Below are positions 1 to 8,176 of a stretch of DNA of 64,000 nucleotides, in pieces. A program made the translations under genes and the position numbers. Every line of letters starts with the position of its first letter. Positions within the stretch are counted from its first letter, which is position 1. Where the stretch lies: positions 1 to 64,000 of the forward strand of contig JAEWGO010000021.1 in assembly GCA_023388255.1 (NCBI GenBank), written 5' to 3'. The notes beneath the pieces were generated by a model. It had not been told where the DNA came from and did no database searches. It saw only the letters and a program-made list of their open reading frames with translations. This DNA comes from Pseudomonadota bacterium. Its GTDB lineage: Bacteria; Pseudomonadota; Gammaproteobacteria; Xanthomonadales; Rhodanobacteraceae.

Positions 1-2614
1 GCGTGAACGTGGCGGCGCTCGGCGTGCCGGTCGCGACGATCGTGGTGAAGGCATTGTCGGTCGCGATCTCGATCGTGTAGCCGACCGCCGCTGGATCCGC
101 GGCCCACGTGAACGTCGGCGAGCGCGCCGTTCCAGTCGCACCATCAACCGGCAACGTCAGCGCCGGCGTGCCGGGCTGGCCGGCGGTCAGGTTCAATTGC
201 ACCGGAACCGAGTGCCCGGGGCTCGCCGTGGCGGCACCGTTGACGGTAATGGTGTAGTTGCCTGCTGCGGCCGAGCCGTTGGCGGCAAGCGTCATTGTCG
301 CGCTGTTGCCGGGCGTCACCGGATTCGGCGAAAAGGCCGCGATGACGCCAGTCGGAGTGCCGATGGCACTGAGCGTGACCGGGTTGCTGAAACCCATCTG
401 GCTGCCGATGTCCAGCACATACGTTGCGCTGCCGGGAGCGCAGATGCTCTGCGTCGGAGCTGGTGCGGCCAGAGTGAAGTCCGCCGCATCCGAACTGCAG
501 ACCGGGCGCGCGCCACAGGCGATGTCGTGTGCCTTGAACGCATCCCAGATACGGCAAGCATTCGGCGTTCCGTTGGCGAGGTTGCCATCGTTGTCATCGG
601 CTGCGAGGAACACGGTATACCAGTTGTTCGCACCGCAGCCGTCGACTTGAGCGTTGACGTTGCACTGGCCGCCCGAGGTCACGCGATAAGCGCTCTTGCT
701 CGGTACCAGCGAGCCGTACCAGATGCGATCCATTTCGTGCCAGCCCTGCTGCTCGCCGTATTTGTCGATCAGCAGTTGGGCGAGATCCCAGTTCGCCGAA
801 CTGGCGATGTAGCTCTCGCAGTGGCCTTCGTAGCCCATCGGTCCCTGATACGGGAAGATGCCCTGCTGCAGATACGGACAGGCGAAGCGTCCGCACCCGG
901 TGCCGCTGGTGCTGGTGATCGTCGATGGCTTGGCGATCGTCGCCGCGCCGTGCGTGCTGAACGCTTCGACGTCGCGTACGCCGGTGCACGTGGCCTTGCA
1001 GTTGTAGCAGGGCACGCCGGGCTTGAAGTTCTTGCCGATGCAGGCGTCCTTGGTTTCGAGGAACGCAAACGTGTCGCCGACCGCTTCACCGCTGCCGTAT
1101 TCGCTGGCAGCGCCGCCGGTGTTGGTATCCATGCCGTGGCCCCACTCGTGCAAGAACACCGCGGCGATCTCGCCGGTATTCGAACAGCCGCTGCCGGACT
1201 TGAAGAAGTTCAGCGTGCTGCCGTCCCAGCCGGCATTGCAGACGTCGTTGACGTTCATTTTGGCAGTGACCTTGCTCGCCAACCACGAATTGCTCGGGAA
1301 GAACGTCACCGCTTTTCGGTTGATGTTGGTGAGATGGTAGAAACCTGTGCGTGAAGCATGCGTGTTGCCGGCGCCGCCGAATCCGGGCGTGGTGCAGTCG
1401 GTGCCGGCGCTGGTACCAAGGGCAAGATTGCCGTCCGTGGTATTGGAGAGCGAGATAGCGCCGCAACCATCGCTCATCTTGAAGTACTTGCCATCCAGCG
1501 CGGTTGTCGCGGTACCGCCGGAGTAGTCGTAGATGCCGAGCACGTCGGTGATCTTCGCGCCGTTGTTGGCGACAGCGGCGAACGGCATCGGCCTGACGAC
1601 TTCGGGGTCGCTGTTGGTGGTCGGATAGATACCGCCGGATACGGTCGCATCGGCATTGACGGTCAGGTTGCGTACCTCGATGACGCGATTCGCGTGCGCG
1701 TCGAACAGCACTTCGTACGTGGTGGCGTCGTCATTGACGCGAAACACGAAGCGCCAGGCCAGCTTGTGTTCGTAGCCTTCTCCGGCTTTGCCGATGAAGT
1801 TGCCGCCCGGGATTTCGGCGCGGGGCGCTACCGGCAGCAACAGCAGCTCACCGGCTTCGACGATGTCTTCGATCTGCGTGCCGCCAGGGAAGCCGAGTTC
1901 TCGCACGGCCAGTTCGAACGCGTTGTCACGCGTCGAGGAAGGATGCACGTCGGTCGCGACCGGCGCGACGAGGTCGCTGCCGAACTGCACGACATTGCCA
2001 TGCGAGATGCGGAAGAACAGATGTGCGCGATCGACGCGCACGCCGTCGTGGTATTGCGCGAAGTCGACGAACCAGTGCGTCGAACCGTCGCCATACGGCG
2101 TGCTGTTTTCTGCATCGAGGTGGAAGTCGAGGCCATCGGTCTTGAGCAGGTCGCGGTTGGCGTCGATAAAGTCGCGCAGACGCACTTCGACCACGGCCAT
2201 GTCGACATCCTGCACCGATGCCAGGCCGAGATTGGCCGGTGTCAGTGCGTTGCCCTTGCCGGGCAGCAACGCGATGCCGCTGCCCTCGACGAGGTTGGGA
2301 CGATCGGCGCGCGAATCCCAGCGCATCTGCCAGCTGCCGCCATTGCGTTGCAGGAATGCAGCGGCAGCCGGCTTCCGTGCCGCCGCTGCATTCAGACTGG
2401 AAGTGGCTTCGAGCTCCGGTTGCACTTGCAACTCGGGTGCGATGAATGCCTGCGTGAGTTTGGGCGTGCCGCGCTGGCTGGAATCGAGTGGCTGGATTGC
2501 GGCGGCGCTGAGCGCGAATACGGCAAGGCAGAAGGCGAGCAGCCGCCGGAAAAGGCGGTTGTGCGGGTGCGCCGGACGCACACGGCAGTCCGGTCGAGTG
2601 GTGGTGTTTGTCAT
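1..2614 (-). CDS. Secreted HEXXH zinc metallopeptidase with C-terminal Ig/Fn3-like repeats (3' end outside window)
   Basis: The frame is open from ATG at 2614, preceded by a GGGGAAC Shine-Dalgarno site, to the left edge (871 codons), so the C-terminus is missing. Residues 20-40 form a basic-then-hydrophobic signal peptide (LFRRLLAFCLAVFALSAAA). A propeptide-like region follows. The catalytic motif HEWGH is at residues 489-493, and E510 in GSGEAVGD is a candidate third zinc ligand as in gluzincins (M4/M36-like). The catalytic part is cysteine-rich, which suggests disulfides and periplasmic or extracellular location. From about residue 740 it changes to Ig/Fn3-like repeats typical of secreted protease tails. 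Role: probably degradation of external protein. I cannot fix the peptidase family from sequence alone. Conserved extra motifs of fungalysins are not obvious. Confidence 0.85.
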   Translation of the reverse strand, partial: MTNTTTRPDCRVRPAHPHNRLFRRLLAFCLAVFALSAAAIQPLDSSQRGTPKLTQAFIAPELQVQPELEATSSLNAAAARKPAAAAFLQRNGGSWQMRWDSRADRPNLVEGSGIALLPGKGNALTPANLGLASVQDVDMAVVEVRLRDFIDANRDLLKTDGLDFHLDAENSTPYGDGSTHWFVDFAQYHDGVRVDRAHLFFRISHGNVVQFGSDLVAPVATDVHPSSTRDNAFELAVRELGFPGGTQIEDIVEAGELLLLPVAPRAEIPGGNFIGKAGEGYEHKLAWRFVFRVNDDATTYEVLFDAHANRVIEVRNLTVNADATVSGGIYPTTNSDPEVVRPMPFAAVANNGAKITDVLGIYDYSGGTATTALDGKYFKMSDGCGAISLSNTTDGNLALGTSAGTDCTTPGFGGAGNTHASRTGFYHLTNINRKAVTFFPSNSWLASKVTAKMNVNDVCNAGWDGSTLNFFKSGSGCSNTGEIAAVFLHEWGHGMDTNTGGAASEYGSGEAVGDTFAFLETKDACIGKNFKPGVPCYNCKATCTGVRDVEAFSTHGAATIAKPSTITSTSGTGCGRFACPYLQQGIFPYQGPMGYEGHCESYIASSANWDLAQLLIDKYGEQQGWHEMDRIWYGSLVPSKSAYRVTSGGQCNVNAQVDGCGANNWYTVFLAADDNDGNLANGTPNACRIWDAFKAHDIACGARPVCSSDAADFTLAAPAPTQSICAPGSATYVLDIGSQMGFSNPVTLSAIGTPTGVIAAFSPNPVTPGNSATMTLAANGSAAAGNYTITVNGAATASPGHSVPVQLNLTAGQPGTPALTLPVDGATGTARSPTFTWAADPAAVGYTIEIATDNAFTTIVATGTPSAATFT

Positions 2615-2832
2615 CTTGTTCCCCGAGAACGATGGCGATTCCACGCGCCGTTGTTCAATACGCGGCGAGCCGGACGAATCGCGCAACGTGACGTGGTTTG
2701 TGCAGGTGCGCCCTCTCGGCCGGATGACCGAAGGCTTGTTCCATGAAAAGGATTTCCCCCCACCCGCAGCGTCGAATCTAGCACGCGCCAAGCGATTTCG
2801 GATGATGTGTCGGGAGGAGCGCCGGTCGGCCG

Positions 2833-4965
2833 TCAGGTCGCTGTGGATCGGGCTCCGGGAGTACGCGGGATATCGGCATCGGACTCGTCACCGTACTGCC
2901 TCAGCACATATGCGAGGGTATCGATGCTGTCGGTCATGCGATCGAAGGATTCGACCAGTGCCGCCGCGACGGGAGCGTCCTGCTCGCCGACGGCGGCCTC
3001 GATCCGGCTCGCCAGCGCGCGTTCGGCCTTTCGCAGAGGTCCGGGTTCCGGAGCCAGTGTCCCGCCGCGCAGGCTCGCGACGAGCGCGAGCAGGCTCGCG
3101 TCGATGTGCTCGGCGAATGCGAGCACATGTTCGCGCTCGGGCAATCTGCGCGCGTCCTGCAGCAAGGCTTCCAACGACATGCAGGCGCGCACGAAGCGAT
3201 TCGCGTTGGCGAACGTTCCTTCAGCGAGTCCGAGCAAGCGTCGGTCCGGGCGCGGCTCGCCGCGCATGCGTTCGATCGAGGCTTGCGCGTTCGTGCGCGC
3301 ACTGCGTGCAGCTGTTCGCGCGCTTGCGTAGGCGGCGCCGTCGTCGTGTGGCAGCGTGATGAAGTACTGCCGATATGCGTCCAGCATCGCAGCCAGTGCG
3401 GGCCGCACGCGCGAGTGCTCCCAGGTCGGCCACAGCGCGTAGGCGGACAGCGCCAACGCACTGCCCGCCGAGGTGGCGATGCCGCGCGCGACCATGGTGC
3501 CGCCGGGGGCGATGCCGTCGAACGAGAGCAGGATCACGACGAGTCCGGTCAGCATCATCACGCCTAGCGCGTAGTGAACGGTGACCAGCATGCGGAAACC
3601 AACGCTGAGGATGGCGAGCAGGGCAAGGCGCTCCCAATTGCCACCGAACGCGTAGTGGACCAGCGCCGTGGTCAGTACCAGCCCGAGCAGGGTGCCGATC
3701 ACGCGCAGCAAGCCGAAGCTGAAGGTGCCGGCGAAATCGGGCTTGAGCACGATCGCGGTCGTCATCGGTATCCAGTAGCCGTGCGGTATGCCGAGCGCAC
3801 GCTCGACAGCCACCGCGAGCGAGAGGCAGACGCCACAGCGCAGCGCGTGACGGAATGCAATGGAAGACAGTCCCAGGTTCGCGCGCAGCACGGCACGTGC
3901 GCTGCGTGGGCGCAGCGCGCGCGGCAGGCGTGCCTCGGCTGCCTGCGCGCGCAATGCGCCGCGACTGCCGGCGATGTCGACGTTGCGTATCGCGGCGCGC
4001 AGTTGCCCGGCCAGACCTTGCGCGCGCGCGATCGCGATCAACAGGGCGCGCCGCGAGTGCCGGTCCGGCGTGCTGGATCGCAATTGCTCCAGTGCGCCGA
4101 GTGCGGCATCGAAGCCTTCCATCGCGGCCGACGCGGCGAGCGGGCTGGTGCCGTTTTCGAGCGCCTCGGCGAGGGCTTCGAGCGCACGCGCGGCATATTC
4201 GAGCAGGCGGCCGAGCGTCGACTGCACGTCACCCTTGTCGAGCGTGGTGCGCAGGTCTCCGAGCGCCAGCAGTTCGACGCGGATGCGTTCGACCAGTTCT
4301 GCCAGCACGCGGAACGTTTCCATCACCTCGCCACGCGCACGGTGCGCGCCGTTGAGAAGGTTTTCGACGTCGAGCAACGCCTGCGTGACCGGTGGTGCGT
4401 GCGTGTGGTCGGTGCGGCTGCGCGCACTGACACCCAGCTGGCGGCAGATCTCCGCGAGCGCGTGGCGTTCCGGGCGATAGCGTTGCAGCGGCCACGCCGC
4501 GACAGCGAACAAGGTCTGCAGAACGCCGCCGGTGAAGATCAGCGCGCCGGTTGCGCTGGCGGTGGCGAGGTCGCCCGGCTGCGCCGCGGTGATGACGAGC
4601 AGGATCATGCTGGTCAGGCCGGCGCGCCCGGCATCGGTTCCGAGGGCGACAAGCAGGCCGCCGCCGATGCCCCACAGCATGCTCGCGAGCACCAGCGGCA
4701 ATGTGTTGGCGCCGAGCAGGCAGCCGGCGAAAGCGGATAGTCCTGCCGCGAGCGCGGTCAGCAGCATGCGCTGCATGCGCAGTCGGTACGGACCCGGCTG
4801 ATCGGTGAACATCGTGTTGAGCGCGCCGGCGGCGATGCCCAGTCCGATGCCGACGTGGCCGCTGGCGATGCCGAGGCCGAGCGGCAGCACGACCGCGGCG
4901 GCATTGCGCAATGCGACGCGCCAAGGCACGTCGCGTGGCTGGATGCGGATCAGCGTGTGCAGCAT
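2833..4965 (-). CDS. FUSC-family inner-membrane transporter (YccS/AaeB-like)
   Basis: 710 aa with the duplicated architecture of the fusaric-acid-resistance/aromatic-acid exporter family. An N-terminal membrane block lies at about residues 22-160, a long soluble helical region at 165-360, a second block at 372-512, and a cytoplasmic tail after that. The second block carries the FUSC-typical stretch around HGYWIPMTTAIVLKPDF. Family members export aromatic acids or act as envelope permeases of unknown substrate. It starts 83 bp downstream of the 3-hydroxyanthranilate dioxygenase gene on the same strand, so read-through from the aminomuconate operon is possible and an aromatic-acid substrate is attractive. 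No clear Shine-Dalgarno precedes the ATG. Substrate assignment is inference only. Confidence 0.85.
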   Translation of the reverse strand: MLHTLIRIQPRDVPWRVALRNAAAVVLPLGLGIASGHVGIGLGIAAGALNTMFTDQPGPYRLRMQRMLLTALAAGLSAFAGCLLGANTLPLVLASMLWGIGGGLLVALGTDAGRAGLTSMILLVITAAQPGDLATASATGALIFTGGVLQTLFAVAAWPLQRYRPERHALAEICRQLGVSARSRTDHTHAPPVTQALLDVENLLNGAHRARGEVMETFRVLAELVERIRVELLALGDLRTTLDKGDVQSTLGRLLEYAARALEALAEALENGTSPLAASAAMEGFDAALGALEQLRSSTPDRHSRRALLIAIARAQGLAGQLRAAIRNVDIAGSRGALRAQAAEARLPRALRPRSARAVLRANLGLSSIAFRHALRCGVCLSLAVAVERALGIPHGYWIPMTTAIVLKPDFAGTFSFGLLRVIGTLLGLVLTTALVHYAFGGNWERLALLAILSVGFRMLVTVHYALGVMMLTGLVVILLSFDGIAPGGTMVARGIATSAGSALALSAYALWPTWEHSRVRPALAAMLDAYRQYFITLPHDDGAAYASARTAARSARTNAQASIERMRGEPRPDRRLLGLAEGTFANANRFVRACMSLEALLQDARRLPEREHVLAFAEHIDASLLALVASLRGGTLAPEPGPLRKAERALASRIEAAVGEQDAPVAAALVESFDRMTDSIDTLAYVLRQYGDESDADIPRTPGARSTAT

Positions 4966-5048
4966 GGCGGCGTGGAGCGGTGCGGATTCATGCGGCGGTG
5001 TGCGGGTGCAGCGCGTGCCCAGGCTCGCGCCGGATCACGACGCATCCC

Positions 5049-5573
5049 TTACGCCCGGTACTTCTCTGGCGCCGGGTTGACGTGCGCGCACGCTTTGCAG
5101 GTGCGCGCATCCAGCGAACGGTAGAAATGCTCGAACACGCGCGGGAAATCCTTTTCGATGTCGTGCAGGTGGAAGAATTCCTCGTACAGCTTCTGGTTGC
5201 AGCGCTCGCAGAACCACATCAGGCCGTCCTGCTCGTGCGCGAGACGCTGGCGCTCGATCACCAGTCCGACGGAACCGGGCATGCGCTGCGGCGAATGCGG
5301 TACGTGCGGCGGCAGGTAGAACACCTCGCCGGCGCGGATCGGGATGTCGCGCACGCGGCCTTCTTCCTGCACCTTCAGCACCATCTCGCCTTCGAGCTGA
5401 TGGAAGAACTCCGGACCTTCTTCCCAGTGGTAATCGGTGCGCAGGTTCGGGCCGCCGACGATCATCACGATGAAGCCGTCCTGCACCATGCATTTGTTGC
5501 CGACCGGCGGCTTCAGCAGATGACGGTGCTCGTCGATCCAGCGCTGGAGGTTGAACGGCGGCGTGAGTGGCAT
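5049..5573 (-). CDS. nbaC: 3-hydroxyanthranilate 3,4-dioxygenase
   Basis: 174 aa cupin that opens the ring of 3-hydroxyanthranilate to 2-amino-3-carboxymuconate semialdehyde. The Fe(II) ligands known from the bacterial enzyme are recognisable as H49, E55 (YHWEEGPEFF) and H93 (PHVPHSP). The bacterial-type rubredoxin-like metal site is present as C122-x-x-C125 and C159-x-x-C162. The start was set at the ATG at 5573 (MPLTPPFNLQ), which matches family length and has AGGTG upstream. An ATG 12 codons earlier gives an atypical basic N-terminus. It is the last enzyme gene of the minus-strand operon that begins at 9634. The name haaO is also used. Confidence 0.95.
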   Translation of the reverse strand: MPLTPPFNLQRWIDEHRHLLKPPVGNKCMVQDGFIVMIVGGPNLRTDYHWEEGPEFFHQLEGEMVLKVQEEGRVRDIPIRAGEVFYLPPHVPHSPQRMPGSVGLVIERQRLAHEQDGLMWFCERCNQKLYEEFFHLHDIEKDFPRVFEHFYRSLDARTCKACAHVNPAPEKYRA

Positions 5574-5688
5574 GCGGGCACCTGTGCGGATCCGGCGTGC
5601 GCCGGGCATGCGATCATAGCGCGCGCGTTCCGTTGCTGATCGAACGTGCGCTGTCTGACGGTCCGTCGCCGCGATGCGGCAATCGCTC

Positions 5689-6117
5689 TCAGCCGCGCGG
5701 CAGCGCCGCGATGCATTTCAGTTCGATCGCGATCGGCGTCGGCAATGCGGTGATGCCGAGCGTGGTGCGGCACGGCGCGCTCGCCGGATCGCGGAAATAC
5801 TCGGCGTAGATGCGGTTGTAGGCAGCGAAGTCGCGTGCCATGTCGGTCAGGAACACGGTCACGTCGACCAGGTCTTCCCAGCGCGCGCCGCTCGCATCGA
5901 GCACCGCACGCACGTTGGCGAACACCTGATGGCATTGCGCCTCGATGTCGTACGCAACCAGCGTGCCGTCGGCGGCGTGCACGTTGCCGGGGATCGTGTT
6001 GCTGCCGGGTTGGCGCGGGCCGACGCCGGACAGGAACAACAGGTCGCCGACACGGCGCGCGTGCGGATAGGCGCCGACCGGCGCGGGTGCAGTGTCGCTG
6101 TGGATCGAGGTGTTCAT
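5689..6117 (-). CDS. nbaF: RidA-family 2-aminomuconate deaminase
   Basis: 142 aa YjgF/YER057c/UK114 (RidA) fold protein. The N-terminal pattern PHARRVGDLLFLSGVGPR is the one I associate with 2-aminomuconate deaminases rather than housekeeping RidA, and the family arginine is present in CRTTLGI. The deaminase converts 2-aminomuconate to 4-oxalocrotonate in the same branch as the neighbouring dioxygenase and semialdehyde dehydrogenase, so context and sequence agree. It lies 18 bp downstream of the TIKI-like gene and 115 bp upstream of nbaC. The alternative is a general enamine/imine deaminase (RidA). Confidence 0.8.
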   Translation of the reverse strand: MNTSIHSDTAPAPVGAYPHARRVGDLLFLSGVGPRQPGSNTIPGNVHAADGTLVAYDIEAQCHQVFANVRAVLDASGARWEDLVDVTVFLTDMARDFAAYNRIYAEYFRDPASAPCRTTLGITALPTPIAIELKCIAALPRG

Positions 6118-6135
6118 CGGTTTTCGTTGACGTTC

Positions 6136-7461
6136 CTAACGGATGTTCGCTTCCTGGCTGCCGAGTGTGCGATTGTCTGCGTCGCGTGCAACGATGCGAT
6201 AGCGCCCGGGGCGCAGGTAAAGATCCGCCGTCGGCACCTTGTCCGACGAGGTGCGCACGCGTTCGTTCGGGCCGAGGTTCGAATAGGGGTCGAACATCAG
6301 GCGATCGGCGGGGATCGCGTCGTCGCCTTCCTTCTCGTAGCGCGCTTCGACGAGGCAGGGGAATGCGTTCTTGCACAGGTCCGAGGTCACCGTATATGAC
6401 TTGCGCAGGTTGCCGATGGTCGCCCAGGTCGGTCGGCCGCGGATGTAAGTCTCCGCCGGAAACGCGACGCTGACATCGAATGCGGCCGGTCGCAGCGACC
6501 ACGGCTTGCCGGAGGCGTCGCGAAACACCGTCGGAACGGCGAGGGGGCTCGCCTGCGCAATGCGGCGATAAACCGGATGATCGTCCTCGGCGTGCGCGTG
6601 CGGAATCAGGATGGTCTGGTCGATGGTCAGCGGATCGATGCCACTGATCGACATGAAATGCTGCGCCATCGCGGCGCCGTCGAAGAACTTGCCGGCCTTC
6701 TGGATGTGCATGTAGCCGGCATTGACGACGAGGCGCGTGCCCGGAAGCTTGGCGAACGTGCGCTGGTAGAGGTTGCGCGCCTGCTCGCGTTCGCGCGCAT
6801 CGCCGATCGCCATCGATTCGGCCTCGTAGGCGACGACGCGGTAGCCGAGCTTGAGCGCGGTGCGCACCATCTCGGCGTAGATCGGCTCCTGAGTATAGAA
6901 GCCGGTATCTCCGTTCGGATAACCGCGCTTGGCCAGATCCTTGTCGTCGAAATACAGCGTCTCGGCGGCGAAGGTGTCGTAGCCTTCCTCGCGCAGCTTG
7001 GCCAGCATCTGCACGGTAAGCGTGCGCGTCAGCGCGATGTTGTGGTTTTCGTTGAAGAAGATCGCCTTGCGGCCCTTGGCGAGTTCGGCGATTGTCTCCA
7101 GCGCCGGTGCCGCCACGTAGCCGCTGTCCATCGGCGCGTCGCTGTCGCCTTTCATCGGTGGTTGCGCGACCGAAAACGTGGTCTCCGAAGCGGCGTAGTC
7201 GCCGACCCAGGTCTGGAACCAGCTGACGTATTGGTTGAAGATCAGGCGGAACGGTACGGTCTTGTCCTTCTCGCGCGCGTCGCGCATCACGAGGTATTGC
7301 GCGAGCAGGCCGGAGCGCTTCTGCGCCTTCGCCATGATCTCCTCGGATTTGGCTACCGCCGCGCGCTGCTGCGCGATCGCGAACTGTCCGGCCGGCGCCG
7401 GTTCGATCTGCGCGGACTGCGCGGCGAGGATCAGGGAGAGGGCGCTGGCGATCACGGACAT
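6136..7461 (-). CDS. Exported ChaN/erythromycin-esterase-like (TIKI superfamily) protein
   Basis: 441 aa from the ATG at 7461. The reading frame stays open further upstream, but this start gives a signal peptide (MSVIASALSLILAAQSAQ) and follows the carbonic anhydrase stop by 5 bp, with GAGGAG overlapping that gene's end. The core resembles the ChaN/EreA/TIKI superfamily. A strand-plus-NENHN motif at 137-141 stands where the family has a GExH signature, and a second strand pattern (GYRVVAYEAES) follows. Family members bind haem or cleave small esters and peptides. No precise activity can be named. Its place inside an aminomuconate operon is unexplained. Confidence 0.65.
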   Translation of the reverse strand: MSVIASALSLILAAQSAQIEPAPAGQFAIAQQRAAVAKSEEIMAKAQKRSGLLAQYLVMRDAREKDKTVPFRLIFNQYVSWFQTWVGDYAASETTFSVAQPPMKGDSDAPMDSGYVAAPALETIAELAKGRKAIFFNENHNIALTRTLTVQMLAKLREEGYDTFAAETLYFDDKDLAKRGYPNGDTGFYTQEPIYAEMVRTALKLGYRVVAYEAESMAIGDAREREQARNLYQRTFAKLPGTRLVVNAGYMHIQKAGKFFDGAAMAQHFMSISGIDPLTIDQTILIPHAHAEDDHPVYRRIAQASPLAVPTVFRDASGKPWSLRPAAFDVSVAFPAETYIRGRPTWATIGNLRKSYTVTSDLCKNAFPCLVEARYEKEGDDAIPADRLMFDPYSNLGPNERVRTSSDKVPTADLYLRPGRYRIVARDADNRTLGSQEANIR

Positions 7462-7466
7462 CGGTG

Positions 7467-8168
7467 CTACTCCTCGGCAGAATGGGCCTTCGACAACGCG
7501 GGTACGGTGTCGATCGCGCGGGGTTGCGCGAGCTGGTGCAAGGCCTGCCGATGACGGTCCGCGAGCACGGCCGATCCATGCACGTCGATTCCGAGGTCGC
7601 GGACCAAACCATTGGCGAGGCTGTAGATCCAGCCATGCACGCTCAAGGTCTGGCCACGTTCCCAGGCATCGCGCACGACGGTCGACTGGCACACGTTGGC
7701 GGCCTGCTCGATCACGTTGAGTTCGCACAGTCTCGCATGCCGCTCGGACGGTTCGTCGAGCCGGCGCAACGCTTCGACGTGTTTTTTCCTCACATCGTCG
7801 ACGTGGCGCAGCCAGTTGTCGACGAGGCCTAGGCGGCGTTGCTCAAGTACCGCCTGCACGCCGCCACAGCCGTAGTGGCCGACGACGAGGATGTGCTTGA
7901 CCTTGAGCACGTCGACCGCGAACTGGATCGAACTCAATGCGTTGAGATCGGTATGCACGACGACGTTGGCGACATTGCGGTGAACGAAGACCTCGCCCGG
8001 CGCCATGTCGATGATCTGGTTTGCCGGTACGCGCGAATCCGAGCAGCCGATCCACAGGTATTCGGGCGCTTGCTGGTCGGACAGGCGTTTGAAGAACTCG
8101 GGGTCGCGCGCGCGCAACGCCTCCGACCAGAGGCGGTTGCGGACGAGCAGGTCGGTCAGGTCGGACAT
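7467..8168 (-). CDS. can: Beta-class carbonic anhydrase
   Basis: 233 aa, close to E. coli Can in length and numbering. The zinc and catalytic residues fall at C42, D44 and R46 (CSDSR), H98 and C101 (HYGCGG). It interconverts CO2 and bicarbonate in the cytoplasm. It starts 8 bp after the stop of the semialdehyde dehydrogenase and ends 5 bp before the TIKI-like gene, so all are surely co-transcribed. The pathway step between NbaC and NbaE, aminocarboxymuconate-semialdehyde decarboxylase, releases CO2. That may explain the linkage, but the decarboxylase gene itself is not in the window. Confidence 0.95.
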   Translation of the reverse strand: MSDLTDLLVRNRLWSEALRARDPEFFKRLSDQQAPEYLWIGCSDSRVPANQIIDMAPGEVFVHRNVANVVVHTDLNALSSIQFAVDVLKVKHILVVGHYGCGGVQAVLEQRRLGLVDNWLRHVDDVRKKHVEALRRLDEPSERHARLCELNVIEQAANVCQSTVVRDAWERGQTLSVHGWIYSLANGLVRDLGIDVHGSAVLADRHRQALHQLAQPRAIDTVPALSKAHSAEE

Positions 8169-8176
8169 GGGAAGCC

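Noticed and set aside
518..640. Cobalamin sensing by the AI-2E fusion (numbers are residues of the protein at 21855-24305)
   Set aside because: The DxHxxG cobalamin-ligand motif is missing, so I describe the module only as B12-binding-like.
1130..1155. Assigning the first peptidase to M36 fungalysins
   Set aside because: HEWGH and the downstream Glu fit gluzincins in general, but the other fungalysin signatures are not evident, so the family is left open.
1358..3359. Long plus-strand frames over the peptidase and FUSC genes
   Set aside because: Antisense shadows. The minus strand encodes recognisable peptidase and FUSC proteins.
5513..7636. Minus-strand 707-codon open frame over nbaF and the TIKI-like gene
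   Set aside because: Arginine-rich out-of-frame reading of real genes; no recognisable domain.
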